A stretch of 64,000 nt of DNA from Nocardia flavorosea NBRC 108225 (GTDB lineage: Bacteria; Actinomycetota; Actinomycetes; Mycobacteriales; Mycobacteriaceae), in contig NZ_BDCG01000012.1 of assembly GCF_001613385.1 (NCBI RefSeq), positions 531,015-595,014 of the forward strand, read 5' to 3'. The translations under genes and the position numbers were made by a program. The first letter of the stretch is position 1. Each line of letters begins with the position of its first letter. The notes beneath the pieces are model-generated. The model was not told the origin of the DNA. It made no database searches and was given only the letters and a program-made list of their open reading frames with translations. Below are positions 34,631 through 42,671 of the stretch, piece after piece.

Positions 34631-35286
34631 GCCCGATGCTGGTTCGTGCGCCAGGGGTGTACCGGCCGCAACCCGATACCTGGCTGCTGGCCCAAGCGAT
34701 GACCGAAGCGGCGCTCCCGGCCGGCGCCAGGGTTCTCGACGCCTGCACCGGGACCGGTGCGCTGGCGATCCACGCCGCCCGGACAGGAGCGGCGGCGGTG
34801 ACCGCGGTGGACCTGTCGCGCGCCGCGGTGACCTCGGCCTGGCTGAACAGCCGACTGCACGGGGTGCGCTTGGAGCTGTTGTGCGGGGATGTCACCGAGG
34901 TGGTCGCGGACCGGACATTCGATGTCATCGTCGCCAACCCGCCGTATGTGCCCAGCGAGGAACCGCGGCCTGCCGGCCGGTCGGCTCGCGCCTGGGATGC
35001 CGGTCGGCACGGTCGGTCGCTGCTCGACCCACTGTGCGCGATGATGCCGCGCCTACTGACCGCGGGTGGCACCGCGTTGATGGTCCATTCGGCTCTCTCA
35101 GGGACTGCGACCAGCCTGCGCCAGCTCCGCAGCGGCGGCCTGAAAGCAACCGTGGTCGCGCGGACGGTGATCCCGTTCGGCCCGGTATTGGCTCGCCGCA
35201 GCGGCTGGCTCCGCGACCACGGCCTGATCCGGCCCGGGCAGCAGCACGAGGAATTGGTGGTGATCCGTGCCGACCGAACACGATGA
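34627..35286 (+). CDS. PrmC/HemK-like class I methyltransferase
   Basis: 219 residues from the GTG overlapping the previous stop (GTGA); ATG at 34636 is an alternative. SAM-binding motif I is LDACTGTGALAIHAAR, and motif IV is VIVANPPYVPS. The NPPY motif marks N-methyltransferases acting on amide or amine nitrogen, as in PrmC. The N-terminal release-factor-binding domain of true PrmC is missing, so the substrate is probably different, perhaps the product of the diiron enzyme. Its 3' end overlaps the CDGSH gene by 20 bases. Confidence 0.88.
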   Translation: MSPMLVRAPGVYRPQPDTWLLAQAMTEAALPAGARVLDACTGTGALAIHAARTGAAAVTAVDLSRAAVTSAWLNSRLHGVRLELLCGDVTEVVADRTFDVIVANPPYVPSEEPRPAGRSARAWDAGRHGRSLLDPLCAMMPRLLTAGGTALMVHSALSGTATSLRQLRSGGLKATVVARTVIPFGPVLARRSGWLRDHGLIRPGQQHEELVVIRADRTR

Positions 35287-35728
35287 GAAACCGGCCGGCC
35301 CCACAGGGCCGGCGGTCCACGCCCGCCCCGCTCCCCCGGCGGCGGCCGACGCCCGGGCGCTTTCTTCCCGTCCGGCCGAGTGCCGGATCGGTCCGGTCAC
35401 GACGGCTACCGACGCCGGCGCGCCTGCCGATACGCCTGCGAGAGCCGACAGCCCACGGTCGCGAGGCACGGCTGCCCGGCCCGAGGCGAATCCCGCACGA
35501 GCGGAGACCGACGCCGGCACGGCGCCCACGACAGCAGCCGAACCGACCCGGATCGTTTTCACCGAGGACGGGCCCGCACTGGTCGACGGCCCGGTGGAAC
35601 TGGTGACCGCAGACGGCGCGGTGATCCGCGCGGACCGTTTTCTCGTTGCGATCTGCCTGTGCAAACGGTCGCGAGCGTATCCACTGTGCGATACGAGCCA
35701 CCGCCGGCATCGCCGCTGCGACCGCTGA
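35267..35728 (+). CDS. CDGSH iron-sulfur domain protein with long disordered N-terminus
   Basis: 153 residues from GTG at 35267, inside the end of the methyltransferase gene. Residues 1-90 are Ala/Pro/Arg-rich and probably disordered. The C-terminal 55 residues form a CDGSH domain with CLCKRSRAYPLCDTSHRR, giving the 3Cys-1His ligands of a [2Fe-2S] cluster. CDGSH proteins transfer electrons or clusters. It is the third gene of the diiron enzyme/methyltransferase cassette and could feed electrons or clusters to the oxidase. Confidence 0.87.
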   Translation: MPTEHDEKPAGPTGPAVHARPAPPAAADARALSSRPAECRIGPVTTATDAGAPADTPARADSPRSRGTAARPEANPARAETDAGTAPTTAAEPTRIVFTEDGPALVDGPVELVTADGAVIRADRFLVAICLCKRSRAYPLCDTSHRRHRRCDR

Positions 35729-35909
35729 TGCTTTCCCGCCGTCACCCGATTGGGCGGCGAGGTAACGGGTACGCGCCCCGCGTGGTGCGACGAACGATCC
35801 TCGCCGCCGCCTCACCCGGCCCTCACACCGGTGGTTGTCCGCGGACCGGGCGGGCGGCGACCCGACCCCGCCGGCGTGCCCGGCGACAACCGAAAGTGGG
35901 GATGCGCTC

Positions 35910-36227
35910 ATGAGTTCGATGGACCCAGATCCGGCCGCGACTCCCGACCTGGAACCCGGTGGCGGGGTACCCGCGGGTTCCACCCCGCCGGATACCGCAC
36001 AGACTTCGGGGCTTTCGGCGCCCGAACCGCGGACCAGCCACCGTTTCCCGCCGACCGGGGTCGCCGCGGTGATCGCTGTGATCGCTCTCGTTGCGGTGTT
36101 CGCGGTGGTGGCACTCGTGCTGATCGCGTCGCTGGGCTGCCGCCGGGCCGGTGGGCCGGTGGGCCGGTGCCGTCGGCGGCAGGGCCCGCGCAATCAGCCG
36201 GTGACCGGCCGATTGCCGGCTGATTAG
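35910..36227 (+). CDS. Small single-pass membrane protein with Pro-rich N-terminus
   Basis: 105 residues from ATG at 35910; GGGGATG lies a few bases upstream. The first 72 residues are Pro/Thr/Asp-rich, then one transmembrane helix (VAAVIAVIALVAVFAVVALV) and a short basic tail (CRRAGG, RCRRRQ). No family recognised. Its stop codon lies at the end of an inverted repeat that also carries the -35 of the next gene. Confidence 0.5.
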   Translation: MSSMDPDPAATPDLEPGGGVPAGSTPPDTAQTSGLSAPEPRTSHRFPPTGVAAVIAVIALVAVFAVVALVLIASLGCRRAGGPVGRCRRRQGPRNQPVTGRLPAD

Positions 36228-36245
36228 CACAGCGCTGCCCGGGTA
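36192..36245 (+). promoter_or_regulatory. Inverted repeat plus SigF-like promoter before the nucleotidyltransferase gene
   Basis: AATCAGCCGG (36192-36201) and CCGGCTGATT (36216-36225) form a perfect 10-bp inverted repeat that includes the end of the preceding gene. GATT at 36222-36225, 15 bases, then GGGTA (36241-36245) resembles the promoter of csbD. The predicted transcript would start only a few bases before the ATG at 36256. Confidence 0.45.
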
Positions 36246-36255
36246 GCCGCCCGAT

Positions 36256-36840
36256 ATGGTGCCGACGGAGGAGCAGTTGCTGCACGCTTTGACCCGGGCC
36301 GTGAATGCCCTGAAACAAGAGGGCATACCGTTCGCCGTGGCGGGTGGTTGCGCCGTATATGCGCGGGGCGGACCGCCCTCCGACCACGATGTCGATCTGT
36401 TCGTCAAACCCGAGGACACCGCCCGGGCGCGCAGCGAACTGGCACGCGCCGGGCTGCGGCTGGCGGATGCGGCCGAGGATTGGCTGACGAAAGCCTACGA
36501 CGGAGACACCCTGATCGATATCATCCACCGGCCCAACAACCGGGAAGTCGACGAGGCACTCCTGGGCCGGGCCGAGGTCATGCGGGTGGGCCCCGCCGTG
36601 GCGCCCGTGGTCGACGCCACCGATCTTCTGGTCGACAAGCTGCTCGTCTTCGACGCACACCGGCTCGACCTCAGCCCGCTGCTGCGGATCTCGCGCGATC
36701 TGCGTGAACAGGTGAACTGGCCCGCGGTGCGCGCCCAGACCGAGCATTCGCCGTACGCGAAAGCATTCCTCGGATTGATCGACGATCTCGGTATCGCCGA
36801 TACGACCGCACCCCCGCACACTTCCGGAAAGGCGCAGTAG
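36256..36840 (+). CDS. Nucleotidyltransferase-fold protein
   Basis: 194 residues. The fold is shown by FAVAGGCAVYARGGPPSDHD followed by VDLFVK: the GG of the nucleotide loop followed by the D-x-D metal-binding pair. A third acidic residue follows in TLIDIIHRP. It resembles AbiEii/aminoglycoside nucleotidyltransferase-like proteins. No antitoxin-like partner is adjacent, so a toxin role is not supported. It is directly followed (stop next to start) by BON and metallophosphoesterase genes, apparently in one operon. Confidence 0.82.
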   Translation: MVPTEEQLLHALTRAVNALKQEGIPFAVAGGCAVYARGGPPSDHDVDLFVKPEDTARARSELARAGLRLADAAEDWLTKAYDGDTLIDIIHRPNNREVDEALLGRAEVMRVGPAVAPVVDATDLLVDKLLVFDAHRLDLSPLLRISRDLREQVNWPAVRAQTEHSPYAKAFLGLIDDLGIADTTAPPHTSGKAQ

Positions 36841-37119
36841 ATGTCCGGTAATCCGCACTCCTCCCGCCAACGGCCACCGGAGTATCTGGCCGCCGAGCTC
36901 CATCGGGCGCTGGCCGAGGATCCGCGCACGGCCGAACAGGGGGTTCAGGTCCGGATCCGCGGCGATGTCGTCGTCCTCGACGGCGAGGTGAGTACCGCAC
37001 AGCGGCGGCTGATGCTCGAGAACGTGGTGCACGATATCGCTCCGGACCTGCCGATTCACAACGATGTGCACGTCACCGCGGCAGCCCGGCCGGGCGGCAG
37101 CGAAGAACTCGGCACTTGA
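36841..37119 (+). CDS. BON-domain protein
   Basis: 92 residues; the ATG follows immediately after the previous stop. One BON domain (VQVRIRGDVVVLDGEVSTAQ, RRLMLENVVHDIAPDLPIHN) fills most of the protein. BON domains bind phospholipid or other surfaces and occur in stress-induced proteins such as OsmY. There is no signal peptide, so it is probably cytoplasmic. Its stop overlaps the region before the metallophosphoesterase. Confidence 0.85.
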   Translation: MSGNPHSSRQRPPEYLAAELHRALAEDPRTAEQGVQVRIRGDVVVLDGEVSTAQRRLMLENVVHDIAPDLPIHNDVHVTAAARPGGSEELGT

Positions 37120-37166
37120 TGTCGAGCGAGCCAGGCGCCCGGCGCCGGACAGAAGGGAGAGGGCCG

Positions 37167-37922
37167 ATGCGGATCGCCGCCGTCGGAGACGTCCATCTGG
37201 GAACCGATTCACGCGGACTGTTGCGGCCCGCACTGCGCGAACTACCGGCGCTGGCCGATGTGCTGCTGCTGGCCGGCGATCTGACCAAGCACGGGACACC
37301 GGCCGAGGGGGAAGTCGTGGCGCGTGAATTCGCCGACGTCGGGATCCCGGTCGTGGCTGTGCTGGGCAACCACGATCATCACAGCGATGCCGCGGCCGAA
37401 ATGACCGGCCTCCTGGAGTCCTGCGGAATCACTGTGCTCGAGGGCGCCGCCACCACACTCGATATCGACGGCACAAGCCTCGGTATCGCCGGCACCAAAG
37501 GCTTCGGTGGCGGTTTCGCCGGCAAATGCGCGAGTGTGTTCGGGGAACGACTGATGCGCGAATTCGCGGGCCACACCATCGAGCTGGCGACGGCACTGGA
37601 TACCGCGCTGGCCGAACTCGATACCGATATCACGGTGGTGCTCACGCACTACTCCCCCGTCAGCGACACCCTGCACGGGGAGCCGCGCGAGATCTACCCG
37701 TTCCTGGGCTCGTACCTCCTGGGGGAACCCATCGACACCCACGGCGCCGATCTGGCCGTACACGGCCACGCCCACGCCGGAACCGAGCGTGGCAGCACGC
37801 CGGGTGGTATCCGGGTGCGCAATGTCGCCCAGCCGGTGATCGGTAAAGCATTCGCCGTCTACGAACTACAGTCCGGCGCGGAGAGCACGGCAGCCCGCGA
37901 CCGGACGGCCGTATCCGGTTGA
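37167..37922 (+). CDS. Calcineurin-like metallophosphoesterase
   Basis: 251 residues from ATG at 37167, with GAAGGGAGAG upstream; the in-frame ATG at 37116 is less likely. All phosphoesterase motifs are visible: GDVHLG, LLLAGDLTKHG, LGNHDHH, LTHYSP and VHGHAHAG. It hydrolyses a phosphoester, possibly a nucleotide. As third gene after a nucleotidyltransferase and a BON protein, it may remove a modification or nucleotide made by the first, which is speculation. Confidence 0.88.
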   Translation: MRIAAVGDVHLGTDSRGLLRPALRELPALADVLLLAGDLTKHGTPAEGEVVAREFADVGIPVVAVLGNHDHHSDAAAEMTGLLESCGITVLEGAATTLDIDGTSLGIAGTKGFGGGFAGKCASVFGERLMREFAGHTIELATALDTALAELDTDITVVLTHYSPVSDTLHGEPREIYPFLGSYLLGEPIDTHGADLAVHGHAHAGTERGSTPGGIRVRNVAQPVIGKAFAVYELQSGAESTAARDRTAVSG

Positions 37923-38333
37923 CGGCGTCCGCCCGGTTGCCCGAGCAGGCGGCGGTCGCATCCACTCTCGTCCGATCTGCAGGAAGGGACACAGCGGCGC
38001 GCCGTCGGCCAGGACCCGCGAAAGGGCCACGTTCGGGCTAGGACACCGGCGCGCGGCGAGAAGACCCGAGGAACCACCGGGCGATTCCACCGAATCGGCT
38101 CAGATGCGGCGTGATCGGCCAGCTGATGTCCAGAGCTCGCGAATCACGCCCGGGCGCGCGCCGCGCCGCGACCGGTAGATGCCTCGGGGCGAGGACGCGG
38201 ACCGGAGCCCACTCACGACCCACGACCGGCAGGCGGCGGGTGCCCTCGGAAACCACCCCGCGCGACTACGGCGACCTCTGTGAGGTCGCCGTAGTCCACT
38301 CGGGTCCAGCAATGCCGCCGGACCCTATCCGGA
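37923..38333. other. Intergenic region with a perfect 15-bp hairpin
   Basis: 411 bases without a gene between convergent metallophosphoesterase and csbD genes. It holds the hairpin at 38264-38296 described separately. Confidence 0.45.
38264..38296. terminator. Perfect 15-bp hairpin downstream of csbD
   Basis: GACTACGGCGACCTC and its exact complement flank a TGT loop, 37 bases after the csbD stop on the minus strand. It could terminate csbD and, from the other side, the metallophosphoesterase operon. Confidence 0.65.
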
Positions 38334-38612
38334 TCAGACGTCGCGCGGCGTCGGCGCCACCGTCTGCCCGTGGCCCGGATCCTGCTGGGCCCGCTGCCGT
38401 TGTTCGGCATCGGCGGCTTCGAGACGTTGCTGCTGCGCCTCGTTCTCCTTCTCGGCGGCAGCGCGCTGCGATTCGCCCTTGTCCTGTTGTGCCTTGCCCT
38501 CGGTGCGCAAGGAATCATTGTCGAGAACCGCTCCTGCGGCCTCCTTGACCTTGCCCTTCGCGCCCTCGACGGCACCTTCGATGCCCTCGCGTGCGCTCTT
38601 GTGCTCGGCCAC
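38334..38612 (-). CDS. CsbD-family stress protein
   Basis: 92 residues from GTG at 38612, chosen for GGAGGT seven bases upstream. The CsbD signature covers residues 1-45 (SAREGIEGAVEGAKGKVKEA, then GAVLDNDSLRTEGKAQQ), followed by a Gln/Glu-rich helical tail. CsbD proteins are small hydrophilic general-stress proteins, controlled by SigB in Bacillus. A GGATT-N15-GGGTA promoter just upstream fits control by the SigF encoded 7 kb away. Biochemical role unknown. Confidence 0.9.
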   Translation of the reverse strand: MAEHKSAREGIEGAVEGAKGKVKEAAGAVLDNDSLRTEGKAQQDKGESQRAAAEKENEAQQQRLEAADAEQRQRAQQDPGHGQTVAPTPRDV

Positions 38613-38658
38613 GATATCCACCTCCGAATCTCGGTTGCTCGGTCGGATATCGGCCGCG

Positions 38659-38683
38659 TACCCGGCCCCGGAGCCTTCAATCC
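38659..38683 (-). promoter_or_regulatory. SigF-like promoter of csbD
   Basis: On the minus strand GGATT (38683-38679), 15 bases, GGGTA (38663-38659); same spacing as the rsbW promoter, one change in the -35 box. The predicted start lies about 40 bases before the GTG. Confidence 0.55.
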
Positions 38684-38720
38684 GGCGATGACCGCCCGAT
38701 CGAGTGCGCCTGCTCACCGA

Positions 38721-39146
38721 TCAGGTGAAGGCGGCCTCCAGCCCGTCGAACCAGGCCGCTTCCTCGACCAGCCGGGCGCTGCGCCAGCCGTCCGGAGTAC
38801 GCACCAGATCGTGGTTGTACCAGCCGCCACAGGTGAACTGCTTACCCGGCGAGACGATCATGGGGTTGAAGAACATGGCGCGGACCTTCGCGGTGTCACC
38901 GTCCAGTTCCACCGCGATATTGGAGATGAAATGCTGGGTCCGGGAGAACAGCGCCAGCTGTTCGGTGAGCCCGGCGACGACCGTGTCCACATCCCCGGTG
39001 GGCCCGCCGGCCGTGCTGTAGTCGATCTGTGCGTCGGGGGTGAACACCGAGCGGTACAGCGGCCAATCCTTGTCGTCGACGGCGGTGGCGTAACGGGTGA
39101 GCAGATCGCTGATCTCGATCCGGTCGGCGAGCGTGCGTGAATCCAT
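38721..39146 (-). CDS. SnoaL-like (nuclear transport factor 2 fold) protein
   Basis: 141 residues from ATG at 39146, preceded by a run of G. Typical SnoaL_4 pattern: DRIEISDLLTRYATAVDDKD, YRSVFTPDAQIDYSTAGG, TQHFISNIAVELDGDTAKV and GGWYNHDLVRTPDGW. Members are dehydratases or isomerases with variable pocket residues; the substrate is unknown. Not obviously linked to its neighbours. Confidence 0.88.
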   Translation of the reverse strand: MDSRTLADRIEISDLLTRYATAVDDKDWPLYRSVFTPDAQIDYSTAGGPTGDVDTVVAGLTEQLALFSRTQHFISNIAVELDGDTAKVRAMFFNPMIVSPGKQFTCGGWYNHDLVRTPDGWRSARLVEEAAWFDGLEAAFT

Positions 39147-39190
39147 CCCCCCATACAACCGCACCGGGCGGCGCACCGGGTGCGATCGAC

Positions 39191-39712
39191 TCAGCTGTTC
39201 CGGCGGATCCGGCGCCACCACGGGCGCCGCGGGACCGCCGCGCTCGCCCGGTGAAGCTGCGGTGCCCGCGCGGGCGGTGGCGTAACGGTCTTCCCACCTG
39301 CGGTTCCGGCCGCCGCCCGCCAGCCGGCGACCACTTCTTCGACGTCGGCCGGAGCGACCGGCACCTGCGGCCCGGTCGGCACTCGCAACCAGTCCACGAT
39401 CCGCCGGTTGAGCGCGGCGACGGTGGCCCGCACCTGCTCCTCGGTCGCGAGCTCACGCACCGTTTCCGGCAACCGCTCGACCTCGCGGCGCAGCTGCAGC
39501 GACGGGGGCAGGGCCACGTCCCCGCTCACCCCCTCTCGTCGGAGGTAATCCCGCAACCAGGCATTTTCGTCGTGGTATCGGCTTCCCGCACCGGGTAGCG
39601 GTTTCCCGGCGCCGGGGAGGTTCCGGAATTCACCGCGCTCGGTGGCCTCGCGGATCTTACGGTCGACCCAGGATTCGAAGTCGACTCCCGCCGGTTTGCG
39701 CTCCGACATCAT
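39191..39712 (-). CDS. DUF1992 (DnaJC28-type conserved) protein
   Basis: 173 residues. The DUF1992 core is at residues 10-85: DFESWVDRKIREATERGEF, NLPGAGKPLPG and the following Arg/Leu-rich helix. The basic C-terminal tail (RRPWWRRIRR) is variable. Function unknown; the domain is named for its presence in eukaryotic DnaJC28. There is a second Met at residue 2, so the start may be 39709. It lies 78 bases downstream of the next minus-strand gene. Confidence 0.85.
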   Translation of the reverse strand: MMSERKPAGVDFESWVDRKIREATERGEFRNLPGAGKPLPGAGSRYHDENAWLRDYLRREGVSGDVALPPSLQLRREVERLPETVRELATEEQVRATVAALNRRIVDWLRVPTGPQVPVAPADVEEVVAGWRAAAGTAGGKTVTPPPARAPQLHRASAAVPRRPWWRRIRRNS

Positions 39713-39789
39713 GCCTCCTCACCGTCACCCTCACGGTAGCGCGGCGCCCCAGGCCGCGACACCCCGCAACGGGAGACGGTGAGCGGCGA

Positions 39790-41160
39790 TCACGCCCCGT
39801 TGGTGGAGCCGCTGCGGGCCCGCCCGGACCGGGCCTTGCGCCGTTCGGCCTGGAGTTCGGCGAGTTCCTGCTCCAGGATGTCGGCCACCCGGAACTGACC
39901 GGTGTCGTAGCCGTCGGAGGACCGTACGACCTCGAGGAACTCGTCGGTCTCCTTGTCACCGGACAGTTTGCCCTTGGCACTCGAGTCGCCCGCGCCGTTA
40001 CCCGCCGCACCGGCCTGTTTGGCCTGGCCGAGTTTCTTGACGGCGGCGCTCGCCGAATTGCTGATCGGCAGTTTGTCGGTGACCTCGGCGTTCTTGACCG
40101 TGGGCTCGTCGAACAGCGGCGAATTCGTGGCCATCTCGTCCAGCAGCGAACTCGTACGCCCGATCAGGCCGGAGGTCACGTCGGCGAGATCGCCCGCCCG
40201 CTTCTTCGCGGCATCACCGGACTTGCCCTCCGCGCGAAAAGCCGACCCGGCACCGGCATTCCTCGCACCGGATTCGAGCGCCGCCGGTTGCGCCGCGGCG
40301 GTATCGCCGGTCGGCAGTGCCCGCGCGTCACCCGCATTGGGTTCCAGTTTCATGCTGACGCGCGGCAGGCTGTTGCGGATCTGCGCGGCCGGATCGGGCA
40401 GCCCCCGGACCTGTTCGGTGGCTCGCAGAATCGCCATACCGTATCGGGCGCTGGCCGCATCGTGGATGAGCAGCGCGACACCGATCATCACCGGCGCGAC
40501 GGCGTGCACGCCGACTTCGTACCAGTTACCCACCTGCAGATACGGGTAGGTGTTGAGCCCGACGGTCAGGGCCAGCAGTGCGACCTCCGCGGCCGCGGTC
40601 TGCTTCCGGTTGTTGACCACACCCCATTCGGCCACCTTGTTGGTGCCGATCATGATGATGATCAGGCAAACGCTGATCATCCCCTCCAGCAGGTAACTGA
40701 ACCAGAACAGGGGGTCACTGGGGCCGGTGGGGGCGATGTTCTGCTGGACGTTGACCGCCGACCACAACATGCCCGCAGCGACCACACCGGCCAGTGCGCG
40801 CAACGACCAGGACCGATGCCGGTACAGCGAGGCCAGTTTGGCGTGCGGGCTGGATTCCCGGCGCTGCGCGGCGATGGCTTTACGGGCGAGCAAGAGGTCG
40901 CGCATATCCGCCTTCTCGATCTGCTCGGTGGTCTGTCTGGCCCGGTCGTTCGCCGCGGCGACGGCCTGGATCTCCTTCCAGCGTTGTCCGCGCTCCTGCT
41001 CGCGGATACGCTCGGCGAGTTCACGTTCGGCGTGCAGCTCCGATTCCGACAGCGCCTCGGTGAGCGCGGGATCGAACTGGTAGGCCAGTCGGTTGCGGGC
41101 GTGTTCGACGCGTTGGGCCAGTTGCGTGACATCGTCCTCGATCGGCGGCTCGACAGTCAT
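39790..41160 (-). CDS. Multi-pass membrane protein with coiled coil (DUF2637-like)
   Basis: 456 residues from ATG at 41160, with GGGAG upstream; ATG at 41247 is an alternative. Residues 1-125 are charged and helical, likely coiled coil. Four hydrophobic segments follow between about 130 and 265 (SLRALAGVVAAGMLWSAVNV, FSYLLEGMISVCLIIIMIG, AEVALLALTVGLNTYPYL, APVMIGVALLIHDAA). The cytoplasmic tail is Ala/Ser-rich and ends very basic. The membrane part resembles DUF2637 proteins found mainly on actinomycete plasmids and integrative elements. No other transfer genes are nearby. Function unknown. Confidence 0.7.
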   Translation of the reverse strand: MTVEPPIEDDVTQLAQRVEHARNRLAYQFDPALTEALSESELHAERELAERIREQERGQRWKEIQAVAAANDRARQTTEQIEKADMRDLLLARKAIAAQRRESSPHAKLASLYRHRSWSLRALAGVVAAGMLWSAVNVQQNIAPTGPSDPLFWFSYLLEGMISVCLIIIMIGTNKVAEWGVVNNRKQTAAAEVALLALTVGLNTYPYLQVGNWYEVGVHAVAPVMIGVALLIHDAASARYGMAILRATEQVRGLPDPAAQIRNSLPRVSMKLEPNAGDARALPTGDTAAAQPAALESGARNAGAGSAFRAEGKSGDAAKKRAGDLADVTSGLIGRTSSLLDEMATNSPLFDEPTVKNAEVTDKLPISNSASAAVKKLGQAKQAGAAGNGAGDSSAKGKLSGDKETDEFLEVVRSSDGYDTGQFRVADILEQELAELQAERRKARSGRARSGSTNGA

Positions 41161-41286
41161 TACGGCTCCCGCCTCGGGTGATTCGATGGCAGACAAGTAG
41201 TCACGCCGGGGTACGGTACCGCCCTTTGCCGCGCGATGCACCGTCACGGTCGAAACAGCCGATTTCCCTGGTCGTTCACAGGGCGT

Positions 41287-42216
41287 TCACGAGTTCCCGT
41301 GGCGGGGTCGCGGTTCCGGCTCCGACGCCGCCGAACGCCCGTCACAGCGCGCCACGGCGGCCAGGATCGCCCGCACCGCGGGCCCGGCCTCCGGGACCGG
41401 TACGAGCGGATAGACGTGGAAAGCACCGGTCACCTCGGTGAGACGCACTGCCGAGCCGGCACGTTCGGCGAACAGCCGCGCATCGGGGTGCAGGATGTCG
41501 TGGGTGCCCATGTAGATATCGGTCGGCGGTAACCCGTCCAGCGGGCCGTTGATCGGGCTCAAACCGGGGAGACCGAGATCATCCCCGCCGGCCCAGACCC
41601 GCCCGGCCTCCAGCAGGGCCGGGCGCGCCAACCACGGATCCACGCCTTCGACCCGGTCGATCTCCGGGTTCGACAACCGCAGATCCAGGCACGGTGAGAG
41701 CAGGATCAGCCGCGCCGGCGCGGCCAGTCCGGTCTCCGGCAGGGACTGGGCCAGCGTGAGTGCGAGGGTCCCACCAGCCGAATCCCCGGCGATCACCACA
41801 CGCGTGGGATCGAATTCGCCGAGCACATCCCGGTAGACCGCGGTCAGGTACGGGTGCGCGGCCCGGTAGGTGTGGCGCGGAGCCAGCGGGTAGATGGGTA
41901 CCTCCACCCGATGTCCCGCCGCGGCCAGCCGTCCGATGAACCGCCAATGCCACCAGCTGATTTCCCGGAAGAAACTGCCACCGTGCAGGTAGATCACCAC
42001 GGTGCCGGATTCCCGGCCCGGCGGCACCACCGTGTAGCTCGGAAAACCGCCGACGGTACGGCAGGCGATCGAGTAACGCCGCCGTAATCCCCGCGGCGGC
42101 ACGTGATCTCCCGGATTCCCGGCCATCGCCGCCCGCGCCTTCTCGGCAGTGTCCATCCCGCGCTTACGGGTCAGCCGCAGATACACCGACACCACCCGGC
42201 TACGACGACCGACCAT
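41287..42216 (-). CDS. Alpha/beta hydrolase of the hormone-sensitive-lipase group
   Basis: 309 residues from ATG at 42216, with GAGGAGAG upstream. The family motifs are clear: oxyanion-hole VIYLHGGSFF and nucleophile GDSAGG (Ser near 150), then the Asp in IYMGTHDILHPD and His in GAFHVYPL. It hydrolyses short- or medium-chain esters. A Tyr/Arg-rich N-terminus (SVYLRLTRKRG) is typical of actinobacterial members. No operon partner. Confidence 0.92.
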   Translation of the reverse strand: MVGRRSRVVSVYLRLTRKRGMDTAEKARAAMAGNPGDHVPPRGLRRRYSIACRTVGGFPSYTVVPPGRESGTVVIYLHGGSFFREISWWHWRFIGRLAAAGHRVEVPIYPLAPRHTYRAAHPYLTAVYRDVLGEFDPTRVVIAGDSAGGTLALTLAQSLPETGLAAPARLILLSPCLDLRLSNPEIDRVEGVDPWLARPALLEAGRVWAGGDDLGLPGLSPINGPLDGLPPTDIYMGTHDILHPDARLFAERAGSAVRLTEVTGAFHVYPLVPVPEAGPAVRAILAAVARCDGRSAASEPEPRPRHGNS

Positions 42217-42305
42217 CAGCTCTCCTCGCTCCGCGCACAGCGCTCCCCGGACGGCCGGACCATATCGTGGTGCGGCCCGCTCTGCGGCCACGCTACCGTC
42301 ACACG

Positions 42306-42671
42306 ATGTGCGACAACAGGGACCACCGCGACCGCACCCACTACGTATGCCCGCCGTGCCGGGTCTCGCAGAAGCGATGGGTTCCCATGTCCGGTCACGG
42401 CGCGGGTCCGCCCCGTTGCCCCCGGTGCTCGACCGAAATGCGCGACGCCGGCCATGATTTCGCTGCCCCGCGACGGCACGACAGCGCGGGGTGGTCGGTG
42501 GTGGCCGCCGTCCTTGCCACCGGACTGCGCTACGACGGCCACGAACCCCGCGGCTGCGGCCGTGAACCGAAACCGCGGCCCCGCACTCGCGCCGAACTAC
42601 GTACCTCGCGCAACGGGCCGATCCGCCACCACCTCACAACCGCCGAGGCACTGCCGGCCCGCCACCGATGA
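42306..42671 (+). CDS. Small zinc-ribbon-like conserved protein
   Basis: 121 residues from ATG at 42306. Two Cys pairs (HYVCPPCRVSQKRW and PRCPRCSTEM) form a probable zinc ribbon, followed by FAAPRRHDSAGWSVVAAVLA and a basic tail. It matches a family I remember in Streptomyces and relatives, often wrongly labelled deoxyxylulose-5-phosphate synthase. The length and fold exclude that enzyme. A nucleic-acid or protein-binding role is likely but unproven. Confidence 0.72.
   Translation: MCDNRDHRDRTHYVCPPCRVSQKRWVPMSGHGAGPPRCPRCSTEMRDAGHDFAAPRRHDSAGWSVVAAVLATGLRYDGHEPRGCGREPKPRPRTRAELRTSRNGPIRHHLTTAEALPARHR

Noticed and set aside
36256..36840. Nucleotidyltransferase as an AbiEii-type toxin
   Set aside because: No AbiEi-like antitoxin is adjacent; neighbours are BON and metallophosphoesterase genes.
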